Below, piece by piece: positions 21,596-33,239 of a stretch of 64,000 nucleotides of DNA. Every line of letters starts with the position of its first letter. Positions within the stretch are counted from its first letter, which is position 1. A program made the translations under genes and the position numbers. The notes under the pieces are model-generated. The model searched no databases, was not told the DNA's origin, and worked only from the letters and a program-made list of their open reading frames with translations. The DNA is from Rhizoclosmatium globosum. Lineage: Eukaryota; Chytridiomycota; Chytridiomycetes; Chytridiales; Chytriomycetaceae. The stretch lies in NCBI GenBank assembly GCA_002104985.1, contig MCGO01000149.1, positions 1 to 64,000 of the forward strand, in the 5' to 3' direction.

Positions 21596-24500
21596 CTAGA
21601 GTGCTGTTCTTGAGTTATTCTGTGTTGCCGTCTCCCTCTTCTCCTCATCGCTTACTTTGGCAGCTCCAGAGCGTCGTTGGAATTCACCATTATCATCGTC
21701 TTTCCGAGCATTTCGCGGAGACGATAGGGTTTTCTTGTTGTTACCGCCAATCAAGTTCATGAACGTAAATGCTTTTTCTTCTCCTGAAGCCTCCATTCCC
21801 TCCTTCAATGAATTCGTTGTCTTCACAGCAACAGGAGAATCAGCAGCCTTAAATCGATTCATGAATCCCGATAATCCTTGCGAATTGTTTGTCCGTGGTG
21901 CAGCAGCTCCGGGAGATTGTGATTGTATCGCGGAGGGTGTTGACGGTGTTTCTGAGTCGGGTGTGTGGGTTGCAGGGGAAGGAAGCGGTATCCCGATTTG
22001 TTCTGGTTTCACTGAAATTGCCAGTCGTGGTTGAGATGATACTTCGTATTGTGCGTCAACCACGCATTCTGCACTGAGAGAATATTTCCGGAACGTCGGT
22101 CTGGGTTCCTGAGATGCAAGGCTTTCTCTGTTGCTTTGAGATTCTCGAGAGACTCGGTTTGGAGAAGACGCTGTTGACGGTGCCGTTTCTGTACCATCAA
22201 CTGGTGAACTTGTTTTTGGCGATTCCAGCCGTAATTTTTCGCCGCTGGGCCTTCGAACGAAGATTGTAACAGGCTGATTGATTGAGGGTTGGTCGCATGT
22301 GCTTGATATTGTTGGGTGTGATTTTGTTCTTGTTCGAGGGAGTGAAGATCGGTCATGTCGGTCATGAGCAGAAGAGTGTGCTGGAAGTGGTGGAGGTGGT
22401 TCGTCAACCGTTTCTGTTGGGGCACAAATAGCTGATACGGGTCGGTTTGGTCGCTTTCCTGAAGCAGGACGAAGTTTGGAAAGGTTTGTTTCGTATTTTT
22501 GTTGTGCGGCTTCATGTGCTGCTAGTAAAGCTCGAGAAACCTTTTCCATTTCGGTGTCAAGCTTATCAATAGCGCCAAGCAGTGTTTGGCAGACTGGAGA
22601 CGAAGCGTTTGGTGAGTTTGCTAAACTAGGAACTTGAACTGACAGAAATCTATGCATGTTTGATATGGTTGAGAGGGCGTCAAGACTGTGTGTTTTTGAG
22701 CAATTTGGAAGCGCTGTATCAATGGGAAGTGACTGTTGAACATCGTGTCAATTGGAGTATTGGGTACATCAAAGGTCAGGTACTCACGGAAATATCGTTG
22801 ATAAAATTCTTCATCTCTGACGAATTCGAATTTATCCATTCATTTGAATATTCCATATGACGCTCCTTAGCTCCGAACTGACTAAAGTTTGCCAAATGTT
22901 GCATAATTTTGGTGATTAGAGTCAGTGTACGCAAAGTTGGAGCATCAGGATCTTGCGTAACAATACCGAACCTTCGTGGCTACAAAAATATCTGAGTTTT
23001 CTATGCTTCGTTAAAAACTTCCTCTTACCGCCAATATCGCCACACAAAACAATCTAAGGAATATGAATCCACTGATTCCAATTTGCTGAAACTTTTCCTC
23101 GGCGTATTTTTTCTTGAGCGATGCTTTCATCCGTGAGAAAATCACTTTCAGTGCAAGAGGGCAGTCTTCCACAGAACAGTCAATCGCCGCCCATATCACG
23201 CCAACTTGATATAACAACTTCTTCCAGTTTTGCTCTAGTACTTCGGCTGGATCTGCTCCCTCCGTGACTTGTATCCGATTAGGGTCGATTTCATATGTCC
23301 ATCCATTCTGTACAATATTGCCTATCGATTCTTGAAGTGTTGCTTTTACGTAATCTGATCCAACAATACGCATAAATCGCTCTAACATCTTGGTAAGCAC
23401 AGAGTTTCCTCTGAAAAGAATGTTTGGGTCATCTGTCGTTGAGATTTCACGGTCAATCAAGCATGTTAGGGCGGGAAGTACAGGTGTTGACAAAGCTATC
23501 AGTAAATTCAAGTAGCCATCGAAGAATTCATCCCTATGGTCGTGTGAAAGTGATGAACTCAAAAAGTGGAAAGGTTCCAAAGGTGGACAGGTTAGCAGAT
23601 TGATTAATTCGCTATAAGAATCCATAGGTAGAGTTTGCCCAGTCTGGTGAATGAATTCAGTCGATTAAATTCTTTCGAGTTTAACTCCTACCGTCAGCAG
23701 ATATGCGACTTTTATAACAGGCTGAGCTGTTCTTTCGTGAACGCTATTACTTGGTGACACAAGTTTATGCTGGAAGAAAATTAAACCATGGCAATACGTG
23801 AGCATGATCCACATACCACATTTTCAGTCCTCCTCTCCAAAGCCATAGTACTCATACTGAAAGAAACTGTTCCAAGTTCAGAGTCTCCATTATCCAAGTT
23901 AAGACCAGAATTCACCGCCAGCCGAATTGAACTTGTGCAGGAAGTAACCCCCCTTTCAATTTGTGTCAACACTGTGTTACACAAGATCAAAATAATGAAA
24001 AACTCACTCAAACAAGAATTCTTCATTCCACACTGGGTTTGGACCTTGCTTGAAAGCAGTTCTCGACATTTTGAGTCCTCCAAATTTCACAATCACACCA
24101 AAACTATCATTTGATCCTCTCTCCATGCCAAGCGCCGTTCCATCCAAGATCCAAAGCTTTAAATTCAGCTTGCTTGGCTGGTTCGACAAGCATTTTCCGC
24201 ACCAACAGTTTTTGGCACCGTTTTGACTGAAAGCCGATAGCCACATATTTGAAGCTTCTTTATCAACGGGCATAAAGTAATATCGGCGGTCTAATGGACG
24301 TTCTCCCGTTGAATCAACGCCTCTCCGCATACTAAGTGATTGCCGAATATTTCTATCATCTTCCTCTTGATAGAACATACTGCTTTCCATAGATATTTCA
24401 GTCGTTTCTTGCGATGGAGCCTCTAACGGAAACGAAGCTGCTGAAGCATTCGCGTGGAATAAAAGCTGGAAGCAGTTGTCTTTTTGGAATAAGGATCGAT

Positions 24501-25924
24501 GAGCGGGGTGAACAATTGCAAAGTCGGATGAAACGCGGTCTGATGCAGATGGCTTTTTTTGTTTCTCGGGATTCCAAGTATGGGCTCCTTCTTGTTTTTT
24601 TGCTAGCAGAATCACTTCTTTCGGCTGCTCGGATTCCGCATTCTCAAACATGTACAATCGATTATTTTTGAGGACAGAATATTGAATTGACCATGGCGAA
24701 AGTGGGGAATCGTTCCGCTTTACGTATAGTTTCCCTGCTTTCGTGCTTGTTTTAAGATCTCGAATTGAAGTTGCCGATGTTTTGCGAATTTCAATATCTT
24801 TGGAAATCTTAAAGTTTGTATTAAGCATGAGTAATTTGCCGATGCAATCAGATGTACTTACAACTGTGTCTACAAATTGGTCCACAATTCTTTGGACGTC
24901 GATGGACATGGCACTATCTTTTCCAACATTATTCGCCTCTAAAGCCTTATCGACAGCAACTTGCTCCAATGATTTGAGCTCGAGAAGCATATATTTGATA
25001 GTCTTTGTTCGCAGATATGCCCAATCCACCAATGACTTTTGAAAGTTGGGGAGTGTCTCCTTCAAATACGTATTCCTTGTCGTATCATGCTCGAGTAGAC
25101 TATCTGTAACAGCTTGAGTAGTCTGAGCTACTTTTTGCGCAAGAACAGTTGCTTTTTGACTGAGTTTCTCAAGATCCTTCTTTTTCTGCTCCTGTTGTGC
25201 TTTCGAGTATGAGTCTTTCGCTTCCTTTTCAGTCTCTTTTACAGCGTCATTGAGAGTTTTTGCCTTCAATTTCGAGTAAGAAAAGGTCAAAACTTTGCCC
25301 ACAAACCTTTTTATAGTTCTCAAAAGACTCAATTATTGGATCCTGTAAATGCTCCATTTCCGTTATTTTCTGTTCATGATGTGGTTTAATAAGTATGTAT
25401 CACAATGATGTTGTTGCATACAGCGTCGCGAGTCGTTTGTAACTCAAGAATAACGGACGAAAAGTGATCGAGTACGTTTTTCTTCATGGTTCCCGCAAAT
25501 CCGTACTTGACATTAATCAATGTTAGATATAATTCAACCTGCTGTGGTTCAAAAGCATTAATAATCACCCTGGCATCTGCAATTTTTCCAGTTCCTTTGA
25601 TGAGATCCATTACAGCCTGCTTTAAAAGCCTGATATTTCACTTAGTTATAATACTCAATATGGTAGGAATCTCACGAGTTTTGCAGTTTTCCCTCTGTTT
25701 CTACTTTGCTTTCCACAGTTCCTTTCAAGGTATAACAGGCTTCAGCTGTTATTCAAGTTTAAAACGGTTAACTATGGATGGAATATGTAGCTTCGCTTGA
25801 AGTTACCTAGTGCTGTTGCATATTGGACTTCACAGGCGTGTCGAGCCTCCAAGAATGTTTGTAAGGCCTTTGAAATTCGGAGTGACTCGTTCAGATAACG
25901 CGTTATTCCAGCTCCTTCCGCCAT
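21596..25924 (-). CDS. RasGAP with F-BAR-like, PH and C2 domains
   Basis: A multi-exon protein of about 1,250 residues. Order on the minus strand: a helical start typical of F-BAR domains (‘FLEARHACEVQYATALG’) and a long charged coiled coil to about 24.8 kb; a PH domain (‘KAGKLYVKRNDSP...SIQYSVLKNNRLYMFE’, closing Trp in ‘ASNMWLSAF’); a C2 domain (‘LNLKLWILDG’, ‘GPNPVWNEEFLFE’); and a RasGAP domain with the finger-loop Arg in ‘ILFRGNSVLTKMLERFM’ and the F-L-R signature ‘FIFLRLFCVAILAP’. The tail has a coiled segment, then a disordered Ser/Pro-rich region. It should switch off Ras at curved membranes. The start at 25924 is the first ATG in the F-BAR frame. It is convergent with malonyl-CoA decarboxylase. 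Confidence 0.8.
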
Positions 25925-26182
25925 ATGATGTTGAAATCTTTGAGTTGATATTGAAACTGGAAGCGGTATGGGTGAGTGTAACGGATAGGGTGTTCTGGTC
26001 AAAGATTTCCAGCTAAACCCATTGTTCTGCGATATCCCAGTAACCTTTTATTTAGTTGAAAAAGGAAACAGATAAAATAATATATTCCATCATTTTGTCT
26101 TTCGTAACAGACATTTCCATCCAGCACTTACGTGAGATTTCGAAATTCATATTTATTCAAGAATTGACTTTATAAAGAATTC

Positions 26183-27688
26183 TCATTTCATTCTTGTTTG
26201 GTGAAGCATTCCTTTGAATACTGGTTCAAACGCGGTCTCATGTCTCACGGCTGCGGCCACTATATCCCCTTTACTGACAGTTTTCGATTTGGACTTAAGA
26301 ACTGAATGAAGCAGAGAGTTTTGAATTTTGGAAACTGCGAATGTAATTGTGAGCATAAGAAAGAAAGAATTATAAGGCCTACATAATTTATCTTGATCCG
26401 CCTTCAGTCCCATCGTCTTTTTCACAATCTTTTGATCTTGCAGGGCATTCAAGTTGTATAAGGCTGCAGTAGTCAAATGATCCGCGATTTTTTCATTGGA
26501 ATCTGCCAAGTTCTGAAGCGCTTTATCAATGTCTGTGTGTTCTGGCAGAATCTGTCCTGCTTCAAGCAGTGAACGAGCTGTGTTGATATCTAACGTATTG
26601 TTCGTTGGTTCAAAGTCACCAAGGGAAAATGGCAGATCTTTGGAAGAGAATTTCGAAGACTGAAGATTTCGTCTCGGTTTATACATTTGAATCGTTTCTT
26701 TGACAGAGATGAGGGAGTGGGACGAGTCGGATTGTGGGGCAAACGATTGATATGGAGAATATTCGACGAAGTCCACTATTGTGTCTACTTTAATACTTTG
26801 TTTGGAATGTCATGCAACGGGGTACTTCTTACCTGGTGAGTTGACCGTGATTCCTTGGATTCTGCGTTTTGACTGTTTAACTCCATCATGTCGAGAAACT
26901 GTTCCAAGTTCTGGAATTTGTGCTTTGCTGAGTTCAAGAGCAGGCTGGATAAATATTGGAGTAAGGTGTTCGTCAATTTCTAAGTGTAAAGGTTGAGTAA
27001 CATTGAAAGCCGTCCAAAGACGTACCAGATACTCTGTAAAAGTCTTCTGGAAGGTTGGAGCCACAGTATGCATTTGTAAAAAGCAGCGAGCCGTCGTTGT
27101 TTCTCCTAGCCAGAGATACTTTCTGTTCTATTAACATTGAATGGGATTGAAGGGTCAATCATCGCAGAATTGACGCCAGAGCAACCAACCGCCAAACGCG
27201 TCGCCGTCCTTCACAATGTACTTTGGAGCAAACTGGGGCGGCTGCGCAGGCTCAAAAGCGACGGCGGCCGAGCGAAGTAAAGCACCGATCGACTGCGCGG
27301 CCGAGGAAACATCTGCGTTTTTCGGATACTTTTTTGAAGCGTGGAAAAGAAGTGTTTCGACGTCGCTCTTTTGATTTTGAAGGGGAATTTGTTGGAGAGA
27401 GAGAGTTGGAGTGGTTGAAGTCAGTGATACAAAACGACTCGAGTGGATCTAACCTGCAACTCTGCAAACGTCTCATAGCTGCGAAGTTTAATATCTTTCA
27501 GCGATGCGGGTCGGCCCTGGAGTGCATCTGCAAGGTGGGGCAGCTTGGTCCCATCATACAGGGTTTGTGTGCTGTCCTCCCTGTCATATCCTGTTAATAC
27601 CCTTCTTTTAACTTGTTAAGTATTATATCACTAACTCAATCAGCAAGTCAATCAGGTCCGTTAAGCTAATGTTGTTTGCAGATGCCAT
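26183..27688 (-). CDS. bromodomain-like protein, possibly an RSC/SWI-SNF subunit
   Basis: About 430 residues in six exons. It starts ‘MASANNISLTDLIDLLIEL’; a middle part ‘LKDIKLRSYETFAELQ...KSDVETLLFHASKKY’ followed by ‘AAQSIGALLRSA’ resembles the helical pattern of a divergent bromodomain. A 62-bp intron with correct phase (about 27139-27200) joins ‘KYIVKDGDAFG’ to ‘EQKVSLARRNNDGSLLF’, so this is one gene and not two. The C-terminal half is helical and ends ‘FKGMLHQTRMK’. One or two N-terminal junctions need an extra base (near 27430 and near 27590). The layout recalls yeast Rsc58, but this is a guess from pattern. Confidence 0.5.
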
Positions 27689-27778
27689 TTTTAACGATCG
27701 AAGACAGGAGAGAAATGTGAATAATATACAAATAGAGGAATGGAAATAGAAAATTTAATCATATTGCATATTGAGTAA

Positions 27779-30700
27779 CTAATTGGAAGTACTACGGATA
27801 AGTGTATCCACAATCTTCATTCCAACGCCGAATATCTGCTTTTCGTCTGGGCTTCTCAAAGCAGACCGAACCTCAGCGAGAAAAGCGTTATCCAACACAT
27901 CAGGTAGTGTACTTGCATGATGCAACCACACTTTAATTTCAATCCACCATTCCAACATCGCAACCAAGAGCCTTTTGATCATTCGAGTATGAGACCAAGC
28001 GGTCACATCTAAAGTAGAAAATGGCGCTAGAGTAGCGGGTTTCTCCGTATTGTTGATGCCCAACAACTTCTCCAGCAAAGGATCTTTCTGGATTGTGAAG
28101 CTAGTTGACGCCCCATTCATGGAAACAACTCGATGGAATGCCATTTTGCTCACATGCCCTCCATTACATCTCTGACATTCATCAAAATCAAAGCAGTCGA
28201 GACAATGGAATCGCGTCTGTCCGTCGTCAATTTCCCGATTGCACGTGTCACAAACATATTTGATTGTTATAGTTCCCAACAGCTTTTGGATCGTATATTG
28301 CAAGTTTGCCAATACTTCAGCGGGCAACTCTTCTTGATTTGTTCCAGGAACAGTCGCTTTCAGGTTTGACGAACGGTTGAGAATACTAGACCAACAAGAA
28401 TTCGAAACAGTGTTACTATCAACCTCCTGGTATTCTGGTGGTCGAATCATCTTTGACCGAGAATGTACTTGTTGTTGGGCTCGATGTGGTTGTGCTTGCA
28501 TTTGTTGTTGAGAACTGAACGAAAAAGCACCAAAGGACACAACTGGTGGAGCTACAACAGCTGCAACAGGTGGTGCAGGTGGTGCCCTTGATCTATAAGA
28601 AGCTGCTCTGAATGACTTTGCTGCCATTTTGCCCCCTGTCATTCCACCCCTACCTCTTCCAGCGGTTAATGTTTGTGCTGAAGCCATTCCACCAAAGCCT
28701 TTGGTCTTTTTTAGTGGTTCACGACTTCTTGCACCACCAAAAGAAAATAATTCAGTAGAATCATTCACTGCTGAATAAATTGTGAATTAGATTCAATTGA
28801 AGAAGACAACAGCACAAACCTGCAACTGGCCGCAAATTATGAGTCAGAGTCGCGTCAGGAGGTTGGTGGGCTTTGTCAACAGGAGCACGATTTCCAGCAT
28901 TCGTAGCGCGACCCAAATACGCTGTACTGCCTGTGAGTGTTGGAATATTGTACGCAAATGAAATATTGTCCTCGATGCGTGTTATGAGATTTGGAACGGC
29001 TACTGATGAATTTGAAACTACAGCACTGTCTTTTCCCCCAGTGACAGCCAGCCATTCAAATGCAAGGCTGGGACCTTCTAACACTTCGGGCTTCACCACT
29101 CGAGACGAAGAATTCTGCTTGACGCCGTTGATCTTCACTTCAATACGTTCCGCCAAAGTCTTGACATCCAATCGGCTTGTGGCATACAGAATCAGGGAAT
29201 CTCCACTTGAAACACCATTAATAACTGATCCAGTGTACTCTACGTTGCTAACATCCACTGCTCCAAATTCAATTCGAGATTTTTCATCCCTTTTGGCAAA
29301 CAGAACTTGGATGGCATCCGTGTTTTTCGAGAATGCACCCGCAGTCACAGACAAGTCAAAGCTTTCAAATCGGAGTGCATCTACCCATGCCGTAAATCCA
29401 GTTGCAAATATGCGATCCATGCCTTCTTGTCCGAATTTGGGAACATGAAGGCCAAGTAGAGCTGGATTTGGGCCAAGTAATGCAGCAACTTTGGACGCAA
29501 TGTCTTGATTGACCCATGCCCCAAACCCTGTAACAATTCCGTTTCGAACGGCTGCTGTTTCCACCAATGACTTGATTGCAGTTGTTACGTCCCCACTAGT
29601 TCCATTGTGGCCACCGTCCGTGTCAAAGTCGATAAAACTCTTGACACTTGAGGTTTCCAAATTTGGAGTTAACTGCCGTGCTGCCGAGACTAATTCATGG
29701 ATCATTGATGTTGCTGCCTCTGCTGGTTTCACGAAGTCAGTCCATCCACCGGGCTGCACATTTCCAGACCACGCAACAAATTCCACAATTTCTTTCGCAA
29801 CTTTGTCATTTGAAAACATAGCTGATGGTGCTACTTTCACATTTCCAGTGGTAGCGTCTTGAATTAGATTGGAAGGTTTGAAGTCTGAAACACGGAAAGA
29901 GATCACACGTTTGTCACGAGCAGAACCATCAAACACAATCGCAACGTCAGTCCAGACATCATGCGGCTGAAGGATTCCAGCTTCAAGTAGCACTGGGATG
30001 CTGAAAATTCGTTTCAGGAACCGACGTTTGGTCATTTCGTTAAATTGAGCTCGGACTGTGGTAGATCCAGAGGAACAGCCGGTACTTCCACTCGCATCAG
30101 AGAGACCAATATTGAGAACAAGCTGAGGTTTGATTCTTGGAAAAGCTTTTCTTGGTGCGTCAATGATGATTCTTGTCAGTTGGGCAGGGGTATATCCCGC
30201 ACCAGGCAATGATTGCATGAGCAATTCATTGTCTTTTGTGGAAGGCTGAAGAACCGTGACCTTAAGCTCTGTTTCTTTCGGAACTGGTTCTTCAATTGAG
30301 AGAAGCTCGAAGCCAAAATCATTATCGTTGGGAACAAGGAGCCAAATCAATACAAATGTTGGAGATATGGGGAGACAAGACCAGGCGCGTCGAGCCGTGG
30401 CATGGGTAGGCTCTTGCTTGAGAGAAGCGACGGCAATCATGGTAGAGTCTTGGAGTAGTTTTTGGCCATGTAAATGACGGTAGGCATCTCCACAATCAGA
30501 TGGAGACAGGGTGATAGATGAGGCAGGTGCTTTTAAGTCAAACGAGACACCACAGCCCCCCTTTTGATCTGTGAGTGAAGCCCAAGGAAGAAATAGAGAA
30601 ACAGGAATCAGGCGCCCTTTTCCAATATCACTTCCATCCACTGCTAAACCCATGGCATCATACACAAACGGGACTCCACACGAGAATGTCAAGAGAATAC

Positions 30701-31433
30701 GCCCCTTCATCCCAACGGGACCGAGAGTAACATCAAACGATTCATCCTGTACAGTAGCCATTCCAGCGGTTTGATCACTCTGTGTTTGGATTACAGCATC
30801 AACCACGGCTTTTGCTTGTGCGGCATACGCGATTGAAGTAGTGATATCAACCCACTGATGTTTAACTTCATCCCAGTCTTGGAACTTGGTTGAAATAAGT
30901 TGAAGCTCCTTGTTTGAGTCTGGAACGGCAATAAACTTGGCCACTTTCGCCTTGACCACCATAGATTCTGTCTTGCCATCTACATGTGTTGCATAGTACG
31001 GGTTTTCGAATTCAAACACGGTAGACACAGTGAACGACGAAAGTGAAACATCCACGTCATAATGAATGTTGGAAGGGTGGAAGTCCTCCATTGGAGGAGC
31101 AGTGGAGAAACCGGCTGACGCAGCCACCACAACCGTAATTCCATTCAAGTTGGTTTGGGACACACCTGTTGATTCTTTGTCAGTAAAATTGTATTCTTAA
31201 AGGGAAGGGTTACCATTCGGGGGTGTTGGATCGTCTCCTGGCTGAAGGTTGATACTTGGCTGCGTTGCTGTAGAGTCGATTCGAGCAGGGAACGCACTGA
31301 GCTCATCAGTGAGAGCATTCAATACGAGCGCAGGCTTTTGGCTTGATGAAATGTCTGGTGTCTTGTTGGCGAACCACATTGGTTTGGAACTGATTTTTGG
31401 GGTTGCAGCGGACTTCCCCTCATTCTGTTTCAT
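27779..31433 (-). CDS. VIT/VWA-like protein with ZZ zinc finger
   Basis: Three exons encode about 1,200 residues. After a short disordered start, a β-rich VIT-like region runs over about 300 residues (‘DVDVSLSSFTVSTVFEFENP’, ‘LGPVGMKGRILLTFSCGVPF’). Next is a VWA-like domain with a MIDAS-type ‘SDASGSTG’ and ‘WSGNVQPGGWTDF’, then further β-domains. An intron at about 28773-28820 leads to a Gly/Arg/Gln-rich linker and a ZZ zinc finger (C-x2-C...C-x2-C...C-x2-C, ‘YVCDTCNREIDDGQTRFHCLDC’, closing His pair). The layout suggests a scaffold or ubiquitin/arginylation-reader protein; the function is unknown. The start could instead be the in-frame ATG at 31463, but the bases between look like a 3' splice site, so 31433 is preferred. 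Confidence 0.7.
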
Positions 31434-31505
31434 TATCTGAAAATGAATAAATAAAGTATCCATTTTTATTATTTTAGATTCCTTGTTTATTGGATCTTTC
31501 CGTGA

Positions 31506-33187
31506 ATGGTGCAATCAACCAAACAACCAGAACTGTTTGCTCTCCTTGAAGAGCTCCGCCCGGTTCTCTCTGAATACCTGGAGTCACTGGCGACAGCGCC
31601 AGTAACCACAGCACTTCCTCCGTCCCAACTCCGTGGCCAGTTCCCAAACAACCTCGTTCTTTCCGGAACGCCAAACCCGGATCTTCGCCAACTTGTCTCT
31701 CAAGTGCTTGAACATTCCGCGCGAACAGCTTCCCCTCGATTCCTGGATAAGTTGTATTCCGGATCAGATGCTGTCGGTGCGTTCCGGTTCCATTTGAAAT
31801 GATGATGACATCACTGACAGTTGTTTACAATCAAGGTCAATTCAGTGAACTCCTTCTTGCCCTTTTGAATACAAATGTGCATGTTTACTCTGTTAGTCCT
31901 GTAGCCACTTTGATGGAGCACGAATCGATCGCTGCTCTTAGTGACTTGTGTGGATTCAAAGCCCCTGCTTCGGGAGTGTTCCAACCAGGTGGGAGCGCTT
32001 CGAATATGCTTGCTATGATAACGGCACGAAACTTGATATACCCTGAAATCAAGAGAGTCGGCGCTGCGAAGGCTGGCTTGCAGTTGGCAGTTTTCACATC
32101 CGCAGATGGACATTACAGTATCGAAAAGGCTGCAATCGTGTTGGGTCTTGGTCTCGAGGCCGTAATTAAAGTTCCTGTACATGGAAGAGGAAAGGGTATT
32201 GATCCAAATCTGTTGGAATCCAGTTTGAGAGAATCATACCAACGAGGTGAAACGCCCTACTTCGTCAATCTAACTGCTGGAACCACTGTATTCTCTGCTT
32301 TCGATGATATTGTGGCTTGTAGCGAGGTCGTGCATAAAATTGAACGGGAATATGGACTGCGAATCTGGATTCATATCGATGGCTCGTACGGTGGACCAGT
32401 AATCTTCTCTCCCACACTCAAGAAGCAGTTGATGAATGGACTTGAAACTGCAGACTCATTCACCATCAACCCCCACAAGATTCTGGGTGTACCCCAGCAA
32501 TGTAGTGTTTTATTGGTCAATTCAGGCAACGGTTTTGGACGAGATGCACTTTGGACAGCAAATGGTCTAAACGTGGAATACTTATTTCACAAAGAGAAGA
32601 GTGATACTGAGGTTTTGGGTAATGGTAGGGAGGGCGAAGACGATGGGGGTTACATGATGAACATTGGAAATGGAACAATTGGATGTGGAAGACGTCCCGA
32701 TTCAATCAAGTTTTACCTTTGCTGGAGCTACCACGGCACCTCCGGTTGGGGAGGCCGTGTTGAACGAGCATTCGACAATGTGACAAAATTGAAGAACATC
32801 TTGGCAGCTTCCAAGTCTTTTGAGATCGTTATTCCCGTCGAAGATATGACTCCAAGACTGACAGTTTCATTCTGGTGTATTCCTGGATGTGTGTTGAAGC
32901 GCTATGGCTCTGCTCAAGATTTTCTGTCCAACAAGGACGTTGATTCTAAAACATTGCTGAAAAACAGCACTTTAGCGGTTCATCGTGAGCTTATCAAACG
33001 TGGAAAATATATGATTGACTATATGGGAATTACATCACAAGGGCTTACTCAATTCATACGAGTTTGTATTAGCCACCCAGCGATTGATGATGCATTCCTC
33101 TATGAACTTGTGGCTGAACTTGAGTCAATAACTTCACGTTGTAGAGTAGATTGGGGGACTTTGAATGTCGCAGTCCAGGAAGAGTAA
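31506..33187 (+). CDS. PLP-dependent group II decarboxylase (glutamate/sulfinate type)
   Basis: Two exons (31506-31776, 31836-33187) encode about 540 residues. Landmarks of the glutamate/cysteine-sulfinate decarboxylase branch: ‘SPRFLDKLYSGSDAVG’, ‘NTNVHVYSVSPVATLMEH’, ‘FQPGGSASNMLA’, ‘FTSADGHYSIEKAA’, ‘TAGTTVFSAFDD’, ‘WIHIDGSYGG’, ‘ADSFTINPHKILGVPQQCS’ and ‘TIGCGRRPDSIKFYL’. The Lys in N-P-H-K (near residue 300) would hold PLP, and the Asp in H-I-D-G would pair with the pyridine nitrogen. The family usually has D-A-A-W-G-G where this one has D-G-S-Y-G-G, so substrate choice may differ. Cytosolic; it would decarboxylate glutamate or a similar acidic amino acid. Confidence 0.88.
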
Positions 33188-33239
33188 AGATTAAATACAT
33201 TGAGCGGCATCTTATATTCTGATTTATACAGTCTAAATC

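Noticed and set aside
26183..27137. Separate gene starting at the ATG at 27137
   Set aside because: A phase-correct 62-bp intron joins it to the upstream frame; the alternative leaves two genes 16 bp apart on the same strand.
27223..27597. Plus-strand frame of 125 codons opposite the bromodomain-like gene
   Set aside because: No ATG at its head and a basic low-complexity start. The minus strand has a good N-terminus and an intron of correct phase.
28873..29862. Plus-strand frames of 117-191 codons inside the VIT/VWA-like/ZZ gene
   Set aside because: Antisense to a long, well-structured coding region and without family signal.
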